Assembly (NCBI GenBank): GCA_014885115.2
Contig: WKLE02006802.1
Span: forward strand, 1 to 13,678
DNA: 13,678 bases
Source of the DNA: Asterionellopsis glacialis
Lineage: Eukaryota > Bacillariophyta > Plagiogrammaphyceae > Rhaphoneidales > Asterionellopsidaceae
Direction: 5' to 3'
Of the stretch, positions 1-8,032 are shown piece after piece. The position numbers and the translations under genes are program-made. The first letter of the stretch is position 1. Every line of letters begins with the position of its first letter. Below the pieces are notes generated by a model, which saw only the letters and a program-made list of their open reading frames with translations, made no database searches and was not told the origin of the DNA.

Positions 1-1
1 T

Positions 2-1015
2 GGAAACTATACCGAGTTGTTAGAGTTATTTGCAAGTACTACGCATACAAAAACAAATCATCATTCGTCACTAAGAGCTCTACTCAGCAGTACTACAGGT
101 GATGAAGATCAACCAAATAAACAGAATGACGATCAAGTAGACATGCTCGATACGACAATAGATCGTCTTATACCAGAATGGCCAAATCAAGATGTTGCTA
201 TCTGTGCATGTGCCAAATGTGGTTCATCAGCCTTGTACGCAACCTTGTATCAGATGCTTTTTTATCATCCATGGAAATATAAGAATGCACCATGGTTACA
301 AGATGTCCATTCGAAGCGATGGAGGAATGCCTTCAACAAAACAAAACCATCCTCTACAGAAGAACTTGTACAATACTTACATAGACCTACCACTTTCACC
401 TATGCCTTGATACGCGACCCTAAAGAACGTTTGATTTCGGCATGGAAATCCAAGGTAACATGTTCTACAACATGGAAGACAGATTGGAATGACCGCCCTA
501 GACTTGTCAAGGGATTACTAACTTTAGCCAATTTACCACTTCCCGACGAAAAAATAAAACCCAGGAAAGAATGGTGTTTAAACTTATCTGATTATTTAAA
601 TGCCTTGGAACGTATCCACCAAAATGGCAATGCTGAAAAATTGGACCGCCATTTTTTACCACAAACTGAAAATTGTTTTAAACATTCCCCACCAAAGGAA
701 TGGGATGTTATAACAACTGTGGATGCACCCATGGCAAGCGAAAAATTATGGAATGCCTTACAACTGACAGCAAGTCCAGCAAGAAAGAAAACCATTCCTA
801 AAGATTTCCCATCAAGACATGCAAGTGGTCAATGGAGTGAAATTGATATGAGTACCAAAGATAAGCAAATATTGGATCATATAACACAAAAAGAATACGA
901 TGTGTTAGGCGAATATCTTCCGCGCAAAAACCAACAAAAAGAACAACCGAGAAATAAAAATGACAGCGCCGACATGAAAAGCACCACTGATCATCCTATT
1001 ATAACCGAAGAATGA
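2..1015 (+). CDS. Sulfotransferase family 2-like protein, 5' partial
   Basis: The frame is open to the left window edge and ends at TGA 1013-1015, so the N-terminus (probably including any signal anchor) lies outside. The first in-window ATG in frame is at 143. Two PAPS-binding signatures are visible. A 5'-phosphosulfate loop reads CACAKCGSSALYATLY (about 203-250), and a 3'-phosphate loop reads RDPKERLISAW (about 413-445). Further on, LDRHFLPQTENC resembles the conserved His-x-x-Pro-Gln region of carbohydrate sulfotransferases. Such enzymes move sulfate from PAPS to sugars or other acceptors, normally in the Golgi lumen. The acceptor cannot be read from sequence. The last ~30 residues are polar, charged and probably disordered. 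The family call is fairly secure; the substrate and full length are unknown. Confidence 0.75.
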   Translation, partial: GNYTELLELFASTTHTKTNHHSSLRALLSSTTGDEDQPNKQNDDQVDMLDTTIDRLIPEWPNQDVAICACAKCGSSALYATLYQMLFYHPWKYKNAPWLQDVHSKRWRNAFNKTKPSSTEELVQYLHRPTTFTYALIRDPKERLISAWKSKVTCSTTWKTDWNDRPRLVKGLLTLANLPLPDEKIKPRKEWCLNLSDYLNALERIHQNGNAEKLDRHFLPQTENCFKHSPPKEWDVITTVDAPMASEKLWNALQLTASPARKKTIPKDFPSRHASGQWSEIDMSTKDKQILDHITQKEYDVLGEYLPRKNQQKEQPRNKNDSADMKSTTDHPIITEE

Positions 1016-1771
1016 TTTTTTCCCTGTAAAAGAGTTCTTCGTCATCCCCGTGTAAAAATGCAAATGTTTCCCAATCGCCAGAAACAAGAACAACAAAGAT
1101 TCCAGCAACAAAAACCTGAAATGAAATAAAATTCAACGATATTAAAGAATGCCAGGAACTTGTTTGAATCATTTACAGTCTACACTGGTTTAAAGTTCAA
1201 AAGCAAATTTCGGACCGATAGAAATATGTAACTACATCAGGAAGACTAAATTAAATATCCATATACACCCACTTTCACCACTAACACTAAAATATCTAGT
1301 TTGATGGTTCGTGCATCCGAAGTCTTACACATTCATGATGTTATTTTTCAAAAACACAACCATGGTGCATAACCTACCCAAGGTATTTCCAGAAAACAAC
1401 AAGATACGAGTACCAACCCCGGTACCTGTGAAAGAGTTCATTCTATCTTTTCGTTGAAACTACTTGATATATTTTAAATCTTGCGCGATAAAGACTTTAT
1501 GAACAGGATTTCCCTGTTTATCATGCAAGTGACAAAGCACCACATTTCCTTCTCTCTCTTGGTCAAGAACAAATGCTCTGTTTTGTCACAAAGGTAGAAT
1601 ACAAAGTCTTGGGAGAAGCGTAGAAGAACTGAAAGGTGCTAAATATCCGTCCCATACACAAAAGTCGACGACGTGATAGACATTTTACAAAGTGCTATAA
1701 TGATATATTCAAGATGGAAGCTGTAAGAGATCTTGCATTGTACACTGGTAGAACAAAGCCCGTGTGGTGCA
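1016..1771. other. Convergent intergenic spacer
   Basis: This stretch lies between two genes that converge, so it should hold both 3' UTRs. No RNA gene, mobile element or long repeat was seen. A short minus-strand open frame (1460-1585, 42 codons including the stop) has a protein-like composition but no ATG and no recognised domain. It follows a possible acceptor (AAAACAG). It is treated only as a weak lead. Confidence 0.6.
1125..1130 (+). terminator. Candidate polyadenylation signal of the sulfotransferase gene
   Basis: An AATAAA hexamer lies about 110 bp after the stop codon at 1015, a plausible 3' UTR distance. AT-rich spacers contain this hexamer by chance, so this is position-based inference. 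Confidence 0.35.
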
Positions 1772-3502
1772 TCATGACGATACACCAGCTCTAGCACATT
1801 TTGGAGAGCAAAATGTATTACCATTCTTTTCAAACCCACAATCTAAAATTCCCTTTTTACAACATGCACATTTGGTTTTACTATTTTCTTTCCGCTGTTG
1901 AAGTTCTTTCTTTTTTTGTTCTTTCTTTAGCAATTCTTCTTGTTCTTGTTGTTTCTTTAACTTCTTGCGTTCCTTGGCACGTTTACGTTTCGCAGCAGCT
2001 TTAGCTACCTTTTCTTGTTGTTTGGCCTTATTTTCGTCATCCTCGTTAAGGTACCCGGATACTTCTTTCCCTCCAAGACAGTGCGCGCCTCTTGCTTCTG
2101 TGTCAATGGTATTTTCTGTGTCAATGGTATTGCACTCTTCTGTGTTATTATTGCTGCTTTTGGTAACTTCTTCCCTTTGTTTCCTTCTTTGCTGTTCCTG
2201 TTGTAAACGTACTAATTTTTCAAATTGTTCTTGACGCCATAGTTCGATTTCTTGTTGAATATATTTTTGTTCTCTTTGATGTTCTTGATCTTTTTTGATT
2301 TTTTTTTCTTGAATCATTTGTTGTCTCTTACGTTCTCGAACACGTTCTTGTCGGCGTTCTAAAGCTTGTAAAAGTAATTGTTGTTTTCCTTGTTCCTCAT
2401 AATATTTTTTTAATCCTTCTTGATATTGTAATTCTTGTGCTGTATGGCGAATGTTAGATAATAGTTCTTCATTGGGTTTTACAGCAGCAGCAGAAGCAGC
2501 AGCAGTAGGTAGAGTACCCATCACTGATGATGATGGCTGTGCGACCAGAGGAGGGAATGATTTTTGTATTGCTTCATATGCCTGTTGGTCAGATGCATCA
2601 GCTATAACTTCATCATCGTCAATAATGCGTAATCCATCCATCTCTTGTATAGCATTTTGATTAGGAGATTGTTGATATAAGTTGAATCCATATTGAGATG
2701 CAAGAGGAAGAGTGTTCGTTGAATTTGATTTTGTAAATGATTGTGCCTGATTCGTCTTCCTGTTGTTTTGGTATTGCTGCGACGAATGCGAGTTGTTTTT
2801 GTCACTAAATACAAACAAACCTGCAAGAGCTGCTGTTGCTTCACGTCTCAATACATCTGCTCGACAACGATTGCGTTCCTCTTCTTGGTCACGTTGTTGT
2901 CCTGATTGGGCTCCTCCTACTGCTCCATTCCTCCCAGCAGTAGTACCTGTTTTCGTCGACACTTGAAGTGATTGATGAATTGCAAATGCTTCTGCTACGT
3001 ATACTTTCCTTCTACTACTAGTGCTAGTATTATCGTTGTTGTGCCAACTAGTACTATAATCACTAGTACCACTATATCGTTCCACATATTTATCCAACAG
3101 TCGACAATCTTCCATTGACAAATCTTCACGTGTTAGTGGATTCTGAAACATACCACGCGAAACAATATAGGATGCCAAAGCTAATCCATCAAAATAATAA
3201 TATCCAGTGGCAGAGGAATTGCTGATGCTTTGGTGACTCTTGGATGATGATCCACAAACGAGTTGAAATGGTGGATAATCTAATGTGCATAATGGTTCTA
3301 ACGTAATTGGACATTCTTCTTCCTCCGGAAGTTTTTTCCACCATAGTGCGGGAGGTACTGGAGATGATAATGATGACGATGAACAAAATGCACCATTTTT
3401 CTTTGCTTGAAACGTGGAAGTCTTATTTCGTTGATTAGGATGGTCATCATGCTGAGATTTTGCGGCACCTCTTCGTAGTTTTGTATTGTTCTTCGACGAC
3501 AT
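1772..3502 (-). CDS. RING/U-box-like, coiled-coil, FCS-like zinc finger protein
   Basis: A 576-residue single-exon ORF runs from ATG 3502-3500 to TGA 1774-1772. A TAG lies nine codons upstream in frame, so this ATG is the first available without splicing. Three parts are visible. Residues ~58-140 (LPEEEECPITLEP, then YYFDGLALASYI and NPLTRED) resemble a U-box-like domain common in diatom proteins. In such domains CPITLEP corresponds to the first loop, and the typical RING Cys/His ligands are absent. Residues ~355-455 are a Gln/Glu/Arg-rich coiled coil, followed by a Lys-rich segment (~490-545) that could bind nucleic acid or act as a nuclear signal. The C-terminus has C545/C548 and, after FCS, C565/C569, arranged like an FCS-type zinc finger. 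Residues ~145-345 are low-complexity Ser/Asn/Gln. A role in ubiquitin transfer or protein scaffolding is possible but is inference. Confidence 0.8.
   Translation of the reverse strand: MSSKNNTKLRRGAAKSQHDDHPNQRNKTSTFQAKKNGAFCSSSSLSSPVPPALWWKKLPEEEECPITLEPLCTLDYPPFQLVCGSSSKSHQSISNSSATGYYYFDGLALASYIVSRGMFQNPLTREDLSMEDCRLLDKYVERYSGTSDYSTSWHNNDNTSTSSRRKVYVAEAFAIHQSLQVSTKTGTTAGRNGAVGGAQSGQQRDQEEERNRCRADVLRREATAALAGLFVFSDKNNSHSSQQYQNNRKTNQAQSFTKSNSTNTLPLASQYGFNLYQQSPNQNAIQEMDGLRIIDDDEVIADASDQQAYEAIQKSFPPLVAQPSSSVMGTLPTAAASAAAVKPNEELLSNIRHTAQELQYQEGLKKYYEEQGKQQLLLQALERRQERVRERKRQQMIQEKKIKKDQEHQREQKYIQQEIELWRQEQFEKLVRLQQEQQRRKQREEVTKSSNNNTEECNTIDTENTIDTEARGAHCLGGKEVSGYLNEDDENKAKQQEKVAKAAAKRKRAKERKKLKKQQEQEELLKKEQKKKELQQRKENSKTKCACCKKGILDCGFEKNGNTFCSPKCARAGVSS
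2096..2131. repeat. Perfect 18-bp tandem duplication inside the RING/U-box-like gene
   Basis: Two adjacent identical copies of TTCTGTGTCAATGGTATT occupy 2096-2113 and 2114-2131. On the coding (minus) strand the unit is six codons, giving NTIDTENTIDTE in the linker between the coiled coil and the Lys-rich segment. The in-frame, mismatch-free copy suggests a recent duplication. Confidence 0.95.
2482..2505. repeat. CAG trinucleotide tract (interrupted)
   Basis: Eight triplets: four CAG, one AAG, three CAG. On the minus coding strand they are read as Ala codons with one Ser (AAASAAA), just before the coiled coil of the RING/U-box-like protein. This is a typical slippage-prone coding microsatellite. 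Confidence 0.9.
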
Positions 3503-3522
3503 GGTGTGATATTTTTTGACAC

Positions 3523-3606
3523 TTACCTAATTTTAAAGTATATGGTTTCCGCGAAAGGTACGGTAGAAGAATAAATGGAGTCCTTCGTTGAGCGAACAAA
3601 TTTCAT
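3523..3606 (-). other. Upstream ORF, or leader exon ending at a strong splice donor
   Basis: On the minus strand an ATG at 3606-3604 opens 27 codons that stop at TAA 3525-3523, 20 bp before the main ATG at 3502. The stop overlaps AG|GTAAGT (3528-3521), an almost ideal 5' splice site. Without splicing this is a uORF that could lower translation of the main ORF. With splicing it could be an alternative first coding exon of 80 nt (26 codons plus 2 nt), which would put the annotated ATG inside an intron. The sequence alone does not decide. Confidence 0.35.
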
Positions 3607-3809
3607 AAATGTAGTCAACTAGTGCTAATTATGCTACATAATGGGGCATTTTGTCTGTGGTCTAGGATGATGTAGTCTCCATTCGTTGATCATGCCGTAT
3701 GAGAGCAACCGCAATGCGATGAAGTTCAAAGCGAGACATGGCAGAAGGTGCAGACAATCATGCTTGCGAGTTTTTGAGTATCATTTTCTATTTGTCTATT
3801 ATCCTATCA

Positions 3810-3826
3810 TATTAGGATTAAAGATA
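3810..3826 (-). promoter_or_regulatory. Shared 17-bp motif upstream of the RING/U-box-like gene
   Basis: On the minus (gene) strand this reads TATCTTTAATCCTAATA and ends 308 bp before the ATG at 3502. The identical 17-mer occurs on the plus strand at 7857-7873, 294 bp before the SET gene ATG. Orientation and distance relative to the gene match in both places, which suggests a shared promoter or leader element. The binding factor is unknown. Confidence 0.45.
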
Positions 3827-4204
3827 CGCATTTAAAAAAATTGAAGAGATACGGTAGGGTCTACTCCAGAGGAAAAAGTAATGGAAATAATATATTCATA
3901 TGAAATAGTTTTCTTTTACAGGCAGTGCGTCCGAGAGTGGTCATTCACTTTCTGGATGCACCCCCTCAAAAATATACCCAAGCGAATAGTTTTGTTGAAA
4001 GTTCCAACAGGAACGACCTTAATCCTCAAGCAGAAAATATTTGTTTGTTTATTTTAGGAGTGGTATGTTGAATATTTTGCTTTTGTAGACGGGTATCCAA
4101 ACTGGCAATATTGTGCACTTACAAAGGGAGTGATACCAGAACTTCAAACGTATTCGAACAAGGTACTAAATAAAGTAGCCTCATATTAGATTGTCTTCCC
4201 TTCC

Positions 4205-7200
4205 TCAAGCCCAAGAATTTCCAGGTTCAGGAGACGGGGGGTCGTCTAAGGATGGGACAGGTCCATTAAGAGCTTGCCATTCCAAACTTCCTTCCACAGA
4301 TCCAATACCAGCTTCATCTTCTACCGGGATGAGAATGCTACTGCTCTGACCACTGTCATCCGTCTTCGTAATCTTGACAACAACACGGTCCTTGTCAACA
4401 GCGGAACCCTTCTCTTGTTCACTTGCAATTTCAGCATAAACTTCATCACCCTCGTTCACAAATTCCCTCACGATGGCTTCAGCCATGGTATCCTCCAAGT
4501 ACCGTTGAGCAGCTCTACGGATAGGACGTGCTCCAAATTGTCCTGAAAACTGGAATCCTTCACGGGTCACCATCTTCACCAATTCGTCTGAAACAGTAAG
4601 ACTCATATTCTGATCATCTGCGGCACGTTGGGCACAATCTGACAAAATATTACTTGCAATGTCACGCAAGTTGTCATAGGACAATGGTGAAAAGACAACA
4701 ATTTCATCAATACGATTAAGCAATTCTGGTTTCATGGTTGATTCCAATTCATCCTTGACAATTTCAGCAACATCTAAGCTTTGATCAAGGTTGTCACCAG
4801 TTGCTGTCTTGGAGGCTTCCAAAATCTTTTGACTTCCAATGTTAGACGTCATGACGAACACAGTGTTTTTAAAGTTCACCTTGCGACCTTTACCATCTGT
4901 CAATTGACCTTCATCCATGATCTGTAAAAGGACATTCAACACATCCTCATGAGCCTTTTCTAATTCATCAAACAAAACCACAGAATGAGGTGCACGACGG
5001 ACAGCTTCTGTCAATTGACCGCCCTCATCGTAACCAACATATCCTGGAGGTGCACCGACCAATCGACTAGTTGAGAAACGATCCATGTATTCACTCATGT
5101 CTGATAATTATGATAGGAACAGGTTAATAACAGAAAATGCTGTTAGCAGGAAGAAGGAGCTGGAGAAATACTTATGTCTGCAGCAAATAGCTATGATTTT
5201 CTTACCTATCCGAATCATGTCCTTTTCACGTCCAAAGTAAGTTTCAGCTAAAGCCTTGCACAATTCGGTCTATACAAATTAAATTGGAGAATTAGGAAAA
5301 TGATGAGGAAACTGAAAGCAATTCGAACTTCTTAAAAACAGTATCATCTTGAAGAAAAATGCAAAACCCAATCAAAACAACATAACACGTACCTTTCCTA
5401 CACCAGTAGGACCACAAAATAAAAAGTTAGCAACTGGACGTTTACCATCTCTCATACCACTTCTAGCTCTACGGATGGATTTGGCAACAGCCTTGACAGC
5501 ACGTTCTTGTCCTTTGATACGTTTACCCATTTCAATCTCCAAATTACGCAACCGTGCCTTTTCGCCAGTATCTAACCGTCCCACGGGGATACCCGATATT
5601 TCAGATACGACCAATTCAATAGCATCTTCAGTGACAAAGTAATTTTCATCAAGTGACATTTTTACCATGGAGCCAGCTTCATCCAATAAATCAATAGCCT
5701 TATCAGGGAGGAATCGATCACTTACATAACGATCACTTAATTTGGCAGCCGCCAATAATGCATTGGATGTGTATTCTACATTATGATATTCTTCGTATCG
5801 TGGCATGACAGCCCCTAAAATATCCATAGTTTCATCTACCGTGGGTTCCTTGACATCCAATGGTTGAAAGCGACGTTCAAGTGCGCCATCTTTTTCAATG
5901 TAACGACGATACTCAGGTGTAGTCGTGGCACCCAATACACGGATATCGCCACGTGCTAGGGCGGGTTTCATCAAGTTGGCAGCATTCATAGCACCATCAC
6001 CACCACCACCTGTACCAATTAAATTATGAATTTCATCAATGAATAATATAATATTACTGTTGGATGCCTCACGGATCAAGTTTTGTACCTTTTCTTCAAA
6101 GTCACCACGATTACGTGTTCCAGCTACAAGACTTGCTAGTTCTACACTAATCAAACGATATCCTGCAAGTGCCGCAGGACAAGGGGGGAGTGCACCGTAG
6201 GAATCAATATGCTCAAGGTCTAAATCACCACCTCCGTTAGGACTTTTATCATCATTCTCCTTACGAAAAGGATTCAACTTAGAGAAACGACTTTTCTTGT
6301 CGTCCTCCGAAGATGATGATGATGATGTAGTAGTAGTAGTATCATAGGAAGATGCCAAGACTTGTGCAATGGCTTCCGCAATAGCAGTTTTACCAACACC
6401 TGGATCACCAATCAAACATGGATTATTCTTACGACGACGTCCTAGAGTTCTCATGGCCATGCGTATTTCATTATCACGACCGTAAACAACATCAAGTTTA
6501 CCATCTAATGCCATTTGTGTCAAATCAACGCCCACATCATCTAATGTAGCTGTGGATCCAGGTGCAGGTGCACCAATTACAATGGTTTCTTCTTCCACAA
6601 TGGTACGTGCCCCCCCTGTTTCTAATTCATTGGCTTCATTGATTGGTTGATTTTTAATATCATCAACTAATTCTTCACAAAAATCATAGGCATCAAACTT
6701 TTCAAATCCAACTAGGCCTGTCGTACCTAATATAACCTCCATACCATTAGTAACGCGTGATGGTTCAATATCTTCACCATAATTATACCCCAACAACGCC
6801 AACAATACAAATTCAGATCGAATTGCCTTACTATCAAAGTAATCCGCAATTTTTGTAGCTTCCGTCAAAGTTTTCTTGGCTTCGTCACTAAAGGGTAATG
6901 GACTTAAATCACTATTCCCGTCCTCATTCATGGGAACACCTGACTTTTTCACATATTGGATTGCAGATGCCTTGACCATTTGGTATTCCAATCTATACTT
7001 GGCCAAGGTCTTGGCAGCTCGCTCCGGACGACCAATAATACCTGCCATCATGATATCATTACGTAATACATCTAATCCTAATCCATTACCTAAATTATGA
7101 GAGATCATGATTGCACCCACACAGTCTTCTGACATGCGATCAATTGCCATGGAAAGTTGTGTAGATGATCGACTGCTACTAGTCCTAGCAGCTCCTTTCA

Positions 7201-7381
7201 TAACTTTGTTGTTGGAGTTCAAAGACGATTGTTTGACAACAGTAAAACTACCAGACTTTAGGATAGATGAACCACCCTGCTTGGACCACCCACCCATGGA
7301 AAATGAGGAAACACCATTGTCATTACGACTAGCAATGGTAGCTAATGCCAATAACAATGGCAAACTACCTGACAATCTCAT
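4205..7381 (-). CDS. Plastid-targeted Clp/Hsp100 AAA+ unfoldase, divergent ClpC/ClpD-like, three exons
   Basis: Exons are 7381-5393, 5269-5206 and 5100-4205, giving 982 residues. ATG 7381 is supported by an in-frame TAG seven codons upstream. Residues 1-26 look like a signal peptide ([11 protein letters not shown]), then VSS|FS and a Ser-rich stretch, as in diatom bipartite plastid presequences. Residues ~82-220 form a Clp N-domain. D1 has Walker A GDPGVGKT (325-332), Walker B ILFIDE (445-450) and ERR (502-504). D2 has Walker A GPTGVGKT (657-664), pore loop GYVG (704-707), Walker B VVLFDE (725-730), sensor TSN (769-771) and GARP (874-877). The D1-D2 junction is direct: no UVR or coiled-coil middle domain. 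No IGF/IGL tripeptide follows TSNIGS. D1 has GTRNRG where KYRG is usual, and a ~55-residue low-complexity insertion. The acidic, Pro-rich C-terminus is extended. It probably unfolds stromal proteins with ATP; whether it works with ClpP is doubtful. A divergent promoter is shared with the SET gene. Confidence 0.9.
5101..5205 (-). other. Intron 2 of the Clp gene
   Basis: A 105-bp intron with donor GTAAG (5205-5201) and acceptor ATCAG (ending 5101), phase 1. Joining G5206 to AC (5100-5099) makes the Asp codon in [13 protein letters not shown], matching the conserved Hsp100 D2 sequence. The exon between the two introns is only 64 bp. Confidence 0.9.
5270..5392 (-). other. Intron 1 of the Clp gene
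   Basis: A 123-bp intron with donor GTACGT (5392-5387) and acceptor TATAG (ending 5270), phase 0. It falls between Lys663 and Thr664, inside the D2 Walker A motif. Splicing restores [15 protein letters not shown], as expected for the family. Retention would add six residues and then a stop, leaving a D1-only protein. Confidence 0.9.
6312..6341. repeat. Trinucleotide tract (GAT)5(GTA)5 in the Clp D1 insertion
   Basis: Five GAT followed by five GTA triplets without interruption. On the coding strand they give runs of Thr and Ser (TTTTT then SSSSS) just after the D1 Walker A helix. This tract seeds the extra ~55-residue insertion and is likely length-variable between strains. Confidence 0.9.
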
Positions 7382-7638
7382 TCTATCAGCCGTGATTTCC
7401 TATCTATATGATCTAACTCCTGGAATCAAAACAATCGATGATTCTTGACAAGACACACGCTTTACTCTCCCAGGCTTGCTAGGCTAGGTAGGTCCTAGAA
7501 TAACCGGCTGTGAGATCTAGGCTCGATAAAGGAAGAAAAAGACAGAGAAAAGAGATGATATCGGTTTTTCAGATAATATATCCAATCTAAATCTTTCGGT
7601 TTTCTTGCTTACGCGCAAAAATATAAGGCGTGGTTCTG

Positions 7639-7644
7639 TGACGT
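7639..7644 (+). promoter_or_regulatory. CRE half-site TGACGT
   Basis: TGACGT lies 123 bp from the perfect palindrome at 7762. Half-sites of six bases are expected several times by chance in a window this size, so it gains weight only from its partner in the same promoter. Confidence 0.3.
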
Positions 7645-7761
7645 GTTGTTCTGCGCCAGACCAACAAGACACAAGCTGGCTGGCAGAAGACATGTGGGCA
7701 GAAAGCATGCACAAAGCACACAGAAGCCACACCAATTGTGGTACTGTACAAGCTGCTTGCA

Positions 7762-7769
7762 TGACGTCA
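7762..7769. promoter_or_regulatory. Palindromic CRE/bZIP-type site TGACGTCA
   Basis: A perfect 8-bp palindrome lies 381 bp from the Clp ATG and 398 bp from the SET ATG, near the midpoint of the shared promoter. TGACGT cores are the CO2/cAMP-responsive elements described upstream of the carbonic anhydrase gene ptca1 in Phaeodactylum, where a bZIP factor acts. Binding here is inferred. Confidence 0.45.
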
Positions 7770-7803
7770 GCTACAAGTTAAAAAATTAGAAGATTGATAA
7801 AGA

Positions 7804-7816
7804 GGAGTGATACTCC
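7804..7816. promoter_or_regulatory. Short dyad GGAGT-N3-ACTCC
   Basis: Perfect 5-bp arms flank GAT, about 35 bp before the shared TATCTTTAATCCTAATA motif. It is a possible binding site for a dimeric regulator. It is short enough to arise by chance. Confidence 0.25.
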
Positions 7817-7856
7817 AGTCATGTTGAGAAGTGATCCGGAGAAACATCGACAAAGA

Positions 7857-7873
7857 TATCTTTAATCCTAATA
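7857..7873 (+). promoter_or_regulatory. Shared 17-bp motif upstream of the SET gene
   Basis: TATCTTTAATCCTAATA ends 294 bp before the ATG at 8167, in gene orientation. It is identical to the copy at 3810-3826 on the strand of the RING/U-box-like gene. No third exact copy was noticed in the window. The core TCTAATCC in the Clp coding sequence (near 7073) is only a partial match. Confidence 0.45.
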
Positions 7874-8032
7874 ACTTAAATTCCCACGATTTTTTTGAAA
7901 TTTTGATATATTATCGACTCTTGGGGAGTGTTTAAAAAATAGACTCAGAACCTGATATCTCTCGCCACGAAAAATCTAGGATTGAAAAAAAAACTTTTTC
8001 CTTTGTTCTTTGTAGGTAGACTGTATCGAGAC

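Larger units (their letters stand above)
3503..4204. promoter_or_regulatory. Upstream region of the RING/U-box-like gene and 3' flank of the Clp gene
   Basis: This 702-bp gene-free stretch lies between two minus-strand genes. The side next to 3502 should hold the promoter and 5' UTR of the RING/U-box-like gene. It includes an upstream ORF (3523-3606) and a 17-bp motif shared with another promoter (3810-3826). The side next to 4204 should be the 3' UTR of the Clp gene. No tRNA, repeat family or further ORF was recognised. Confidence 0.55.

Noticed and set aside
3640..3760. Possible C/D snoRNA (ATGATG-like word near 3666)
   Set aside because: No matching D box with terminal stem was found, so the evidence is one short common word.
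7470..7525. CTAGG/CTAGGT words clustered in the Clp leader region
   Set aside because: Short, irregular and low in information; no consistent unit or spacing.
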